Shown: positions 1 to 9,347 of the stretch, in pieces
How the letters are laid out: every line of letters begins with the position of its first letter
Numbering within the stretch: the first letter of the stretch is position 1
Origin: JANPEF01 sp046596055
GTDB lineage: Bacteria; Eisenbacteria; RBG-16-71-46; DASYSL01
Direction of reading: 5' to 3'
DNA length: 13,100 nt
Assembly: GCA_046596055.1 (NCBI GenBank)
Contig: JBKJNH010000150.1
Coordinates: 1-13,100, forward strand
The notes under the pieces: model-generated
What the model was told of the DNA's origin: nothing
What the model saw: the letters and a program-made list of their open reading frames with translations, nothing else
Database searches by the model: none
Position numbers and translations under genes: made by a program

Positions 1-1312
1 CGGCCAGGACGGCCTGCTTCACTTCCATCTTCTCGACGATGGCCTCGATCGCGATGTCGAGCCGAGCAAAGCCCGCGAAGTCGGTGGTGCCGGCGATGCG
101 GCGCATGAGGCGGTCAAGCCCCGCCGGCGACAGCCGGCGGCGCTTCACACGACGATGGAACACCTCGTACGCGGCCCGCAGTCCCCGCCCCACCGCCGCG
201 GGGTCCACATCCTTCAAGCGCACCTCGATCGCGGCATCGGCCAGCACCTGCGCGATGCCGCCGCCCATCGTGCCCGCGCCCAGAACGGCCGCCGCGTTCA
301 CCGGCACGGCAGCGGGCGTCGGCGGCTCCTTCTTCACGGCCTCGCCGAGGAAGAATAGTGCGGTCAGGTTCTTGTGCTCCGGGGTGACCAACAGCCGTCC
401 GCAGGCCCGCGCCTCGGCCGCCAGCGCATCGGCGATGGGCCCGCGCATCGTCGTCGGCAGCAGTCCGAGGATCGCGAGCGGCGCGGGATAGTGACCCTTC
501 GTTTCCTTGAGCACGCCCTTCTTCGCCTGTGCGAACACGAACGCGCGGCCGAGCGGGTTGCCCTCGAGCAGCCACGGCGGCAGCGGCGCAGTCGTCTTCT
601 TGCGCGCGGCGGCGCGCGTCGCGAGCACGCGACCGTACGCGGCAGCGTCCAGGCGCGTGCCCAGCCACCCGATCGCGCGCGCCGTGAAGTCCTCCTTGGG
701 AAGCAGGTCATCGACGAGACCGGCCTTCAAGGCGCGCTTCGCGTCGAGGGTCTTCCCCGTGAGGATCATGTCGAGCGCGGTCGTCAATCCAACCAGCCGC
801 GGCAAGCGCGTCGACCCGCCGAAGCCCGGAAGGATGCCGAGGCGAACTTCGGGCAACCCGATCCCCGTCTTCTCGAAGTCCGACGCCACGCGAAAGCGAC
901 ACGCCAGCGCCAGTTCGGTGCCGCCGCCCAGGCACGCGCCGTCGATGGCGGCGAGCGTGGGGAAGGGTAGTGTCGCGAGGCGCTGGAAGATCGCCTGCCC
1001 GCGAGTGGCGGCGGCTTCCCCCTGCTCGGGCGTGCGGATGTCCCAGATCTCGTGCACGTCGGCGCCGGCGACAAACGTGCGCGGCTTGCCGCTGGTGACG
1101 ACGAGCCCGCGCAGGCCCACGTGCGGCAGCCGTTCCAGCAGGGCCGACAGTTCCTCGAGCACCGCGCCCGAGAGGATGTTGACGCGCGCGTCGGGCACGT
1201 CGAGCGTGAGGATGCCCACGCCGTCGACGCCGGGTGCCAGGTCCACGCGCCACGCGCGGCCCGGTTCGGGCAGCGTGTGTCGCGGGGTGGCCGTTGGCGC
1301 CGCGATCGTCAC
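1..1312 (-). CDS. fadJ: FadJ-type 3-hydroxyacyl-CoA dehydrogenase / enoyl-CoA hydratase, partial (3' end off the left edge)
   Basis: Multifunctional beta-oxidation enzyme: hydrates trans-2-enoyl-CoA and oxidises the 3-hydroxyacyl-CoA with NAD+ in the cytoplasm. I translated this frame from a GTG at 1312; it stays open for 437 codons to the window edge. Residues about 25-215 are a crotonase domain with the oxyanion-hole stretch FVAGADVHE, GACLGGGTELALAC (catalytic E133) and GLPEVRLGILPGFGG (catalytic E155). The 22-residue spacing of the two glutamates is that of FadJ rather than FadB (20), from memory of the E. coli proteins. Residues about 340-437 begin the NAD-binding domain: VLGAGTMGGGIAQV, then the ribose-binding acidic position in LKDVD, then IEAIVEKMEVK. 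The catalytic histidine and C-terminal dehydrogenase domains lie outside the window (family about 700 aa). The GTG overlaps the thiolase stop as GTGA, with GAGG seven bases upstream inside that gene. The thiolase-then-hydratase order matches fadIJ. Confidence 0.94.
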   Translation of the reverse strand, partial: MTIAAPTATPRHTLPEPGRAWRVDLAPGVDGVGILTLDVPDARVNILSGAVLEELSALLERLPHVGLRGLVVTSGKPRTFVAGADVHEIWDIRTPEQGEAAATRGQAIFQRLATLPFPTLAAIDGACLGGGTELALACRFRVASDFEKTGIGLPEVRLGILPGFGGSTRLPRLVGLTTALDMILTGKTLDAKRALKAGLVDDLLPKEDFTARAIGWLGTRLDAAAYGRVLATRAAARKKTTAPLPPWLLEGNPLGRAFVFAQAKKGVLKETKGHYPAPLAILGLLPTTMRGPIADALAAEARACGRLLVTPEHKNLTALFFLGEAVKKEPPTPAAVPVNAAAVLGAGTMGGGIAQVLADAAIEVRLKDVDPAAVGRGLRAAYEVFHRRVKRRRLSPAGLDRLMRRIAGTTDFAGFARLDIAIEAIVEKMEVKQAVLA

Positions 1313-2610
1313 TTCATCACCTCGACCACGACCGCCGCGCCCTGGCCTCCGCCGACGCACAGCGTCGCGAGGCCAAGCCCGCCGCCGCGGCGCTCCAGCT
1401 CCTTCAGCAGCGTGAGCACGATGCGCGTTCCGCTCACGCCGACCGGATGTCCCAGCGCGATCGCGCCGCCGTTGACGTTGAGCTTCGAGGGGTCGATGGC
1501 GCCGACGGCCTGCGCCCGTCCCAGCTTCTCGCGCGCAAACGTGGCCGACTCGAATGCGAGGAGATTGGCCAACACCTGCGCGGCGAACGCTTCGTTCATC
1601 TCGATGAGCGCCATGTCGGCGAGCGTGAGCCCGGCCGCGTCGAGCGCCAGCGGCGTCGCGTAGACCGGGCCCAGTCCCATGCGCTCGGGTTCGAGCCCGG
1701 CGAACGACACCGCGCGCAGGCGCCCGAGCGGCACGTAGCCCTCGGCGGCCGCCGCTTCCTCGGACATGACGAGCATGGCCGCCGCACCGTCGGTGATCGG
1801 GCACGCGTTGCCGACCGTGACCGTGCCGTTGCGGCGGTCGAAGAACGGCTTCAGCTTCGCCAGTTGCTCGAGCGTCTGCTCGCGGCGCGGTCCGACGTCG
1901 GTCGTCACGGGCGAGAACGTCGGTGCGGGGTACACGGCCATCGTCTCGGCGGCCAGGCGACCTTCGTCGATCGCGGCGATCGTTTTCTGGTGCGAGGTGA
2001 GCGCGAACGCATCCTGTTGCTCGCGCGAGATCGCGAACTCGCGGGCGAGCAGCTCGGCCGTCTCGCCCATGTTGAGGCCGCTGACCGGGTCGGTGAGGCC
2101 CTCGGCGATCGCGACGCGTGGCGCGAGGTCCTGAGTGCGCAGGCGCGCGAACGGGGCAAGGCGGGCGAGCGGGTCGCGACCACGCGCCGACGCAGCGAAC
2201 GCCTCGGTCACCCGCGGCCCCATCATCAAAGGATAGTTGGACATCGACTCGGTGCCGCCGGCCACCACGGCCGAGGCGCGACCGGCGGCGATCCGCGCGG
2301 CGGCCTCGGCGATCGATTCGATTCCCGAGGCACAGTTGCGATGCACGGTGAACGCGGGCACGTGCGGCGGGATGCCCGCCTCGAGCGCCGCGACCCGCGC
2401 GATGTTCGCCGCGTCGGCGGGAGTGCCGCAGTTGCCGAGGACGACCTCGTCCACGCGCGCGGGATCGAACCCGGTGCGCGCCAGCAGCTCGCCGATCGCG
2501 AGGCGACCGAGTTCGGCGGCCTGGACACCGGCAAAGGGACCGCCCGCCTTGACGAACGGCGTGCGCACGCCTTCGACGAGGACGATCCCGTCGTAGGCGA
2601 ATGCGCTCAC
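1309..2610 (-). CDS. fadI: Acetyl-CoA acyltransferase (FadI-type thiolase)
   Basis: Thiolase of 433 aa that cleaves 3-ketoacyl-CoA with CoA to acetyl-CoA plus a shortened acyl-CoA. It would be the beta partner of the FadJ-type protein encoded next, in a trifunctional complex. All catalytic elements are visible: nucleophile C93 in VHRNCASGIES, NEAF at 339-342, H388 in GGAIALGHPVGVSGTR and C418 in LCVGGGQGAA. Length agrees with FadI (about 436 aa). The GTG start at 2610 gives VSAFAYDGIVLVEGVRTPF, placing the conserved GVRTPF at the expected distance from the N terminus. The frame is open further upstream, but that stretch is the preceding gene read in another frame. GTG overlaps the upstream TPR stop as GTGA without a convincing Shine-Dalgarno of its own, so translation is probably coupled. 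Assignment to the FadI subfamily rather than a generic acetyl-CoA acetyltransferase rests on length, the neighbouring fadJ and overall sequence feel. Confidence 0.95.
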   Translation of the reverse strand: MSAFAYDGIVLVEGVRTPFVKAGGPFAGVQAAELGRLAIGELLARTGFDPARVDEVVLGNCGTPADAANIARVAALEAGIPPHVPAFTVHRNCASGIESIAEAAARIAAGRASAVVAGGTESMSNYPLMMGPRVTEAFAASARGRDPLARLAPFARLRTQDLAPRVAIAEGLTDPVSGLNMGETAELLAREFAISREQQDAFALTSHQKTIAAIDEGRLAAETMAVYPAPTFSPVTTDVGPRREQTLEQLAKLKPFFDRRNGTVTVGNACPITDGAAAMLVMSEEAAAAEGYVPLGRLRAVSFAGLEPERMGLGPVYATPLALDAAGLTLADMALIEMNEAFAAQVLANLLAFESATFAREKLGRAQAVGAIDPSKLNVNGGAIALGHPVGVSGTRIVLTLLKELERRGGGLGLATLCVGGGQGAAVVVEVMK

Positions 2611-3404
2611 TTCGTCTTCGCCATCAATTGCTGCGCCGCGGCCTTGTACTCGGCGTCGAACGGTGTCCGCGCCGGGCATGCCAGCGCGCGCTCGAACTCG
2701 GCCCGCGCCTTGCCCTTCAAGCCCAGCTTGAGCAGCGTACGCCCGAGCTCGACGTGGTGGTTCGCGTAATCGGGGTTGAGCGCGATCGCTCGCTCGAAGT
2801 GCGTCACCGCCGCGTCGTACGACGCACCCTTCGGCAGCCCGCCGAAGATCGTGTTCGCCGCCGCCTTCTCGAAGACCGAGAGACCGGTGATCTTGTAGTT
2901 CCAGCGCCCGAGCACGTGCTCCGCGCGATCCTGCTTCGGGTCGATCGCGAGCGCGCGGTCGGCCTCGCTCTTGATCTCCTTCGCGGCCCGGAGTTTCTCC
3001 TTGCCGCTGCGGGACAACGACAGCCGACCCAGCGCGACCGCAAGCTCGAGATGTCCCTCGGGCTGCTCCGAGCCCAGGACAACGGCCTTGCGGCCTGCGG
3101 TGACGGCCTTCTCGAACGAGGCTTCGGCCTTCGCCTTGGCTCCGTCGTACTCCGCCCGCGCGCCGCGGTCGGTGAGGGAGCGGGCGAGGCGCCACCAGAG
3201 GTCGTAACTCGAGGAATCGGCGGCGAGCGCCTTCTGGGTGGTCACGAGGGCGCCCTCGAAGTCGAACTTTGCGTATTGCGCGTCGGCCTGGGCGATGGCC
3301 TGCGCGGGGTCGGCTGCGACAAGGTGCGCCGGTGCGATCGTGAGCAGCGCGGTGGCAAATGCAATCGTGGTCGTGAGGACGATGGTCGATCGGGTGTGGG
3401 TCAC
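2607..3404 (-). CDS. Exported TPR protein, RMDN-like
   Basis: Predicted 265 aa. The GTG at 3404 is preceded by GGAGGG about five bases upstream, and the reading from there starts with a basic n-region and hydrophobic core (TIVLTTTIAFATALLTIA) ending in AHLVAA, a Sec signal peptide. The mature part is helical repeat: residues about 35-75, 95-125, 140-165 and 195-245 look like TPR-type hairpins, clearest in SYDAAVTHFERAIALNPDY and HVELGRTLLKLG. The section from AEHVLGRWNYKITGL through IFGGLPKGASYDAAVTHF to the C terminus resembles eukaryotic RMDN (regulator of microtubule dynamics) proteins and their bacterial relatives, from memory of human RMDN1. Probably periplasmic scaffold or chaperone; no enzyme motif seen. 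It is the first gene of a run with fadI and fadJ and overlaps fadI by four bases, which is odd for an exported protein paired with cytoplasmic enzymes. Confidence 0.88.
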   Translation of the reverse strand: MTHTRSTIVLTTTIAFATALLTIAPAHLVAADPAQAIAQADAQYAKFDFEGALVTTQKALAADSSSYDLWWRLARSLTDRGARAEYDGAKAKAEASFEKAVTAGRKAVVLGSEQPEGHLELAVALGRLSLSRSGKEKLRAAKEIKSEADRALAIDPKQDRAEHVLGRWNYKITGLSVFEKAAANTIFGGLPKGASYDAAVTHFERAIALNPDYANHHVELGRTLLKLGLKGKARAEFERALACPARTPFDAEYKAAAQQLMAKTK

Positions 3405-3423
3405 GGGGTCCCTCCGTCCAAGC

Positions 3424-3452
3424 ACTGTCCGGCGGGGGGCGGGGGAAGTCAA
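3424..3452 (-). promoter_or_regulatory. Possible sigma70 promoter for the TPR-fadI-fadJ operon
   Basis: On the minus strand TTGACT (3447-3452) is followed after 17 bases by GACAGT (3424-3429). The -35 is 5/6 to consensus, the -10 only 3/6. Initiation near 3417 would give a short leader that still includes the GGAGGG in front of the GTG at 3404. Weak by itself; position is its main support. Confidence 0.3.
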
Positions 3453-3483
3453 GGCGTGGGGCGGAGCGGCGGTTCGTCGATGA

Positions 3484-3512
3484 ATGTGCAAGTTCACATG
3501 CCGGGGGCATGT
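3484..3512. promoter_or_regulatory. Overlapping inverted repeats, candidate operator for the leftward operon
   Basis: Two adjoining palindromes. ACATGCC and GGCATGT (3496-3502 and 3506-3512) are perfect 7-base arms around GGG. Just left of it and sharing ACAT, ATGTG (3484-3488) and CACAT (3495-3499) flank six bases. The pair lies about 80-110 bases upstream of the GTG at 3404 and upstream of the putative -35, a usual place for an activator or a remote repressor site. No T-tract follows, so a terminator is unlikely. The regulator is unknown. Confidence 0.4.
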
Positions 3513-3732
3513 CGTTCTGCACATTCGGCAGCGTGCCGACTGAACCCGGCGAACGTGCCGCGGAGTCTTCCGGTCGCCGCTCGAGAGCTGACTTCGGGGA
3601 CACGCGTACGGTTCGTACAAAGCGGACGCCGCCTCCCGGAGACGCGCGCGCCTCCGCCGAGAATCGCGCGCGGGAAGATGCCCTGGCGTCAGCCGGGGAG
3701 AGATCGCCTCTCCTTTCGTCGATCGCAGAAAC

Positions 3733-3759
3733 GTAATCCATTCTAGAACAATGGTTTAC
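3733..3759. promoter_or_regulatory. Long imperfect palindrome, candidate operator of the divergent fatty-acid operons
   Basis: Arms GTAATCCATT (3733-3742) and AATGGTTTAC (3750-3759) are complementary at 9 of 10 positions around a 7-base centre containing TAGAA. It lies in the only AT-rich patch of the divergent region. Fatty-acid degradation genes are often repressed by TetR- or GntR-family regulators (PsrA, FadR) that bind palindromes of this size. I do not recognise a specific known consensus. No T-run follows on either strand. Confidence 0.45.
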
Positions 3760-3971
3760 AGGACTGCTGCGATGCGCTCGAGGTCATGACAATCGCGCGC
3801 CGCCATGGGTGTGCGGGTCCGCAAACCGATCGATCGCAAGGGCGCGTACGTCAGCCCCAACCATCGTCGCGGGGACGGAGACGGGGAACAAGCCGGTCGA
3901 GGACCCCTTCGAGGACCCGGCCCCGGGAGCGTGATATGTTCCCTCGCACGCCGGAACCCACGGGAGCCACC

Positions 3972-5812
<1,841 letters not shown>

Positions 5813-5816
<4 letters not shown>

Positions 5817-7126
5817 ACACGAGCCGTCATCACGCCGCACTCGCGGCGTCCATCCTGGTCGTCGCGGCGGCCGCCGCGCCACCGGCCGCGCGGGCCGCGG
5901 GTTTCAGCCTGTACGAGCAGGGCGCGCGCGCGCTCGGCACCGCCGGAGCGTTCACCGCCCGGGCCGACGACCCGAGCTCGATCTTCTTCAACCCCGGCGG
6001 GCTCGCCAACGTCGAGGGCAGGCAGCTCCTGATCTCGCCCAATCTCATCTACTACAAGAGCGAGTTCTCCGGCGTCGCGCCGTTCCCCGGCTATGGGGTC
6101 GAGGAGGAGACCAAGGGCGAGGTGTTCCCGCCCGTCGCGCTGTACTACGCGCAGGGCATCGGCAGGAAGTACGCCGCCGGAATCGGCATCTACAGCCCGT
6201 ACGGCCTGCAGGTTGCGTGGAAGGACCCGGCCAACTTCACCGGGCGCACGATCTCCTCGCTGTCGAAGATCACGCCGTTCTACTTCGTTCCCTCGGCAGC
6301 GTGGGCGCCGTCCCCCGCGTTCCGCGTCGGCGCGGGCGCGACGATCGTGCTTTCAAAGGTCGAGCTGCAACGCTACCTGCAGGCCTACAACCCGCTCGAC
6401 GATCGCACCGACGACATCGGCGTCGTCGATCTCGAGAGCCACACCGGTTCGGGCGTGGGCTTCAACGCTGGCGTACAGTGGTGGCCGGGCGACGCGGCGT
6501 GGAAGCTGGGCGCCACGTTTCGCAGCAAGGTCGACATCGACTATGCGGGCAAGGCCGACTTCACGCAGATCCCCAGCGGCAACCCCACGTTCGACGCCGT
6601 CGTCGCGGGATCGTTCCCGCCAGACCAGCGCGTCGAGACGTCGGTGGAGTTTCCGGCGCAGGCGTCGCTCGGCGTGGGCCGACAACTCGGCTCGTCATGG
6701 TACGCCGAGGTGAACGCGAACTGGACGCAATGGAGCTCGTTCGAGACGCTCGAGCTCGAGTTCGCCGACACGCCGTCGCGCAACCTGTCGATCCCCGAGG
6801 ACTGGGACGACGTGTTCAACTTCCGCGGCGGCGTCGAGTATCGGAGGGATGGCACGTGTGACTGGGCGTGGCGCGGCGGCTACTACTTCGACCAATCGCC
6901 GCAGCCCACCGAGGGCGTCGGTCCGCTGCTGCCCGACGCGGACCGCCATGGCCTCACCGCCGGCGCCGGCTGGCGCAACGACTGCGGCACGACGATCGAC
7001 GCCTACGTGCTGGCCGTGCTCGCCGGAGAGCGCTCGACCGAAGGCGTCAACCGCGACGGCTACGACGGCACGTACAAGAGCGGATCGATGAGCGCGGGCG
7101 TGAGCCTCGGGCTGACGTTCCGATGA
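5813..7126 (+). CDS. fadL: FadL/OmpP1-family outer-membrane long-chain fatty acid transporter
   Basis: 437-aa outer-membrane beta-barrel that carries hydrophobic molecules, typically long-chain fatty acids, into the periplasm. Residues 1-28 are a Sec signal peptide (basic MNTSRHH, alanine-rich core, ending AARA). The mature N terminus, AGFSLYEQGARALGTAGAFTA, continues with ADDPSSIFFNPGGLANVEG (51-69), the FadL-family plug signature with its NP(A/G)GLA motif. The rest is alternating hydrophobic/polar sequence rich in Y, W, G and charged turns, as in a 14-strand barrel. The last strand ends GLTFR, so the usual terminal phenylalanine is penultimate. Two cysteines about 45 residues apart near the C-terminal third (GTCDW and NDCGT) could form a disulfide. 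ATG overlaps the ligase stop (ATGA), with GGGGG seven bases upstream. Adjacency to the acyl-CoA ligase supports fatty acids as substrate; hydrocarbons or aromatics are possible for this family. Confidence 0.94.
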
Positions 7127-7161
7127 GAGACAGGAGAAGAACTTCGAGTGTGCGGGGGGTG

Positions 7162-8409
7162 ATGATGCGTGCTAGAAACTTTCTGACGCTCGCTGCGCTC
7201 GCGGTCATTGCTGGCTGTTCCTCCCTCGACCCGATCTCTCCGCCGGCGACCGTCACGGGCAACGCCGACTTCTCGAGCTACGTCGCGATCGGCACCAGCA
7301 TTTCGATGGGCATCCAGTCGAACGGACTGGTCGAGGATCTGCAGAAGAACTCGTTCCCGGCGCAGGTTGCGCGCGCCACGGGGGCCAACGGCGGCTCGTT
7401 CGTGCAACCGCTCATCCCCACGCCGGGCATCCTCCCCGTGCTCGAGGTCACGGGCTTCACGGCGACGGGATTGCCGATCCTGGCGCCGCGACCCGGCGCC
7501 ATCCCATCCGCTCCGTCGACGCCGCGGCCCGCCGACGGCTTCGACAACCTGGGCATCTCGGGTGCCGTGCTCATCAACGCGCTGACCAAGACCAGCGGCG
7601 ATGCGCCAACCGACTACTTCGACATGGTGCTCCAGGGTCAGGGCACGATGGTCCGCCAGTGCATCGCGCAGGCCCCGACGTTCATCTCGGTCGAGTTCGG
7701 CAGCAACGAGCTGATCGGCGGCGTGCTGTACGGCGACCCGCTGTTCATGGTCCCCGCGCTCCAGTTCGAGGCGCACTACGACCAACTGCTCGACTCGCTC
7801 ACCGCCGCGGCGCCGACCGCGGGAATGGTGCTGGTGAATGTGCCCAATCTGCCGGACATCGCGTACGCCACCGCCGTTCCGCTCGACGTGCGCGTGCCGG
7901 TCGGCCCTCCGGGAAACTTCGCCACGGTGCGCCTGCGCGACTCGGCCGGTCCGCTGCCCGACGGCTCGCGCATCCTGCTGCCCGCGGCCGCGCTCATCCC
8001 GGGTGGCTACGGCTTCCCGGACCCCGCGCCGCCCCTGCCCGACAGCCTGGTGCTCACCCCGCTCGAGGTCGCGACCATCCAGGGGGCGGTCGACCAGTAC
8101 AACGCGATCATCGCCACCTTCGCGCAGCAGAACGGCTTCGCGCTCGCGGACTTCAACGGCGCGCTGGCCCGCGCGCATGAGCACGGATTCATGGTGGGCG
8201 GCGTGCGCTACACCACGGCGTACGTTTCCGGAGGACTGTTCAGCTTCGACGGAGTGCATCCGTCGTCCCTGGGCTACGGGCTGGTCGCCAACGAGGTCCT
8301 GCGCGCGATCAACGCGACGTACGGCGCCACCATTCCGCTCGTCGACCTGGCGCCGCTCACGCAATCGGGCTCGGCGCTCGAGACGAAGACGGCGCGCCTC
8401 GCGCGGTGA
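7162..8409 (+). CDS. SGNH/GDSL-family hydrolase lipoprotein
   Basis: 415-aa predicted lipid-anchored esterase/lipase. The N terminus MMRARNFLTLAALAVIAGC is a lipoprotein signal with lipobox VIAGC (C19). SGNH blocks: block I YVAIGTSISMG with nucleophile S46 (GTS in place of GDS), a block II-like glycine in NLGISGAVLI (129-138), block III SVEFGSNELIGG (oxyanion N182) and block V DGVHPSSLGYG (D363, H366). It matches the subfamily often encoded beside FadL/OmpP1 in Bacteroidetes, whose block I reads roughly GNSLTAG (from memory). Likely role: hydrolysing acyl esters in the envelope so the FadL channel receives free fatty acids; substrate not shown. Start is uncertain. ATG 7162 or 7165 (GGGGGG just upstream) gives a compact signal peptide, but an ATG at 7123 overlaps the FadL stop as ATGA, like other junctions here, and would add MRDRRRTSSVRGV. 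Its stop overlaps the next gene's GTG. Confidence 0.9.
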   Translation: MMRARNFLTLAALAVIAGCSSLDPISPPATVTGNADFSSYVAIGTSISMGIQSNGLVEDLQKNSFPAQVARATGANGGSFVQPLIPTPGILPVLEVTGFTATGLPILAPRPGAIPSAPSTPRPADGFDNLGISGAVLINALTKTSGDAPTDYFDMVLQGQGTMVRQCIAQAPTFISVEFGSNELIGGVLYGDPLFMVPALQFEAHYDQLLDSLTAAAPTAGMVLVNVPNLPDIAYATAVPLDVRVPVGPPGNFATVRLRDSAGPLPDGSRILLPAAALIPGGYGFPDPAPPLPDSLVLTPLEVATIQGAVDQYNAIIATFAQQNGFALADFNGALARAHEHGFMVGGVRYTTAYVSGGLFSFDGVHPSSLGYGLVANEVLRAINATYGATIPLVDLAPLTQSGSALETKTARLAR

Positions 8410-9347
8410 CCGACCCCGCACCGATCGCGCCGCACCACACGAAGGGGCCCGTTTCCCGACCGGGGGCGGGCCTCCTTCTCGTCGTCGGCGCGTGCGTTCT
8501 GTGGGGAACCAGCGCCACCCTCGCGCGCTGGGCCATGCAGCGCGACGTACCGGCGCTGGTCATCGTCGAGCTACGCCTCATGATCTCGGTCGCTCTGCTC
8601 GCGGTCGGCTTCGCGCTGCTGCGCCCCGCGCTGTTCCGCATCGCGCGCGGCGACGTGCTGCCGCTCCTGATCCTGGGCACGGTCGGCATCGCCGCGGTGC
8701 AGGGGACCTACTACACGAACGTGGGCCTGGTCGGCGTGGGACTCGCGATCCTGCTGCAGTACCTGGCGCCCGCCCTGGTGGTCGCCTGGGAGGCGATCGT
8801 TCGCCGCCGCATGCCGCCGCGCGGCCGCGTGCTCGCGCTGCTGCTGGCGACCGCCGGCGTGGCGCTGCTGGTGTTGGCCGACGGCGCGGCAGTGGCGAGG
8901 GCGAACCCGCTCGGCGTGGCGATCGGGCTGGCCTCGGCCGGGTTCTACGCGTTCTACATCGTGTATTCGGAGGGGCTGGTCGCACGACTGTCGCCGTGGA
9001 CCGTGCTGTTCTACGGCTTCCTGGTGGCCGGCCTGTTCTGGATGCTCTTCGTGCCGCCGTGGGACATCGCGAACGCACGGTACGACGGCGCACAGTGGGG
9101 AGTGTTCGTCGCGATCGCCATGGGCTCGGCGCTGGTGCCGTTCGCGCTGTTCTTCGCCGGGCTCAAGCGCATCGGCGCGGCGCGCGCCGGCATCGTCGCG
9201 CTTCTCGAGCCCATCGTCGCCATCGGCTCGGCCGCGCTGTTCCTGCGCGAGGGGCTGTCACCCGCACAGGGCGCGGGCGCGGTGTTGATCCTGCTTGGCG
9301 TGGGGATCGTGGCTGGGACGGAGGGCTCGGAACTCACGGGGCCCTGA
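8406..9347 (+). CDS. EamA/DMT-superfamily permease (RhaT/YdcZ-like)
   Basis: 313 aa with about ten hydrophobic segments in two EamA repeats of five. The first repeat starts at GLLLVVGACVLWGTSATLAR (about 22-41), the second near NPLGVAIGLASAGFYAFYIV (about 165-184). The typical helix-end pattern LEPIVAIGSAALFLREGLSP near residues 265-285 marks the conserved end of repeat two. Members export or import small metabolites (amino acids, nucleotide sugars, purines); substrate cannot be read from sequence. The GTG start overlaps the hydrolase stop as GTGA, and no Shine-Dalgarno is evident, so it is probably translationally coupled and the last gene of the fadD-fadL-hydrolase run. Its end overlaps the tail of the opposing NYN remnant by 14 bases, and no intrinsic terminator is visible after it. 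Confidence 0.92.
   Translation: MTDPAPIAPHHTKGPVSRPGAGLLLVVGACVLWGTSATLARWAMQRDVPALVIVELRLMISVALLAVGFALLRPALFRIARGDVLPLLILGTVGIAAVQGTYYTNVGLVGVGLAILLQYLAPALVVAWEAIVRRRMPPRGRVLALLLATAGVALLVLADGAAVARANPLGVAIGLASAGFYAFYIVYSEGLVARLSPWTVLFYGFLVAGLFWMLFVPPWDIANARYDGAQWGVFVAIAMGSALVPFALFFAGLKRIGAARAGIVALLEPIVAIGSAALFLREGLSPAQGAGAVLILLGVGIVAGTEGSELTGP

Larger units (their letters stand above)
3405..3971. other. Divergent intergenic region between the TPR-fadI-fadJ and fadD operons
   Basis: 567 bases without a supported gene. Frames that are open here give arginine/proline-rich, low-complexity translations with no start context. The region holds the two inverted repeats at 3484-3512 and 3733-3759, a weak leftward promoter at 3424-3452 and the translation start signals of both flanking operons. 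The only AT-rich island is 3731-3760 (10 of 30 bases are G or C). Confidence 0.75.

Noticed and set aside
1234..2769. Long rightward open frame (511 codons) opposite the thiolase
   Set aside because: Arg/His/Gly-rich translation without domains, antisense to an intact thiolase; a GC-rich shadow.
3484..3499. CRP-like site (TGTG...CACA)
   Set aside because: The half-sites are separated by six bases rather than eight, and the flanking A/T of the consensus is absent.
1309..3741. One continuous 810-codon leftward frame suggesting a fusion protein ending in thiolase
   Set aside because: Only the thiolase part (from GTG 2610) makes family sense. Upstream the frame is an arginine-rich shadow of the TPR gene, which is in another frame with its own signal peptide and ribosome site.
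3786..3971. Earlier ATG starts (3786, 3936) for the acyl-CoA ligase
   Set aside because: Residues encoded before 3972 are low-complexity and outside the family's N terminus, and the best Shine-Dalgarno is in front of 3972.
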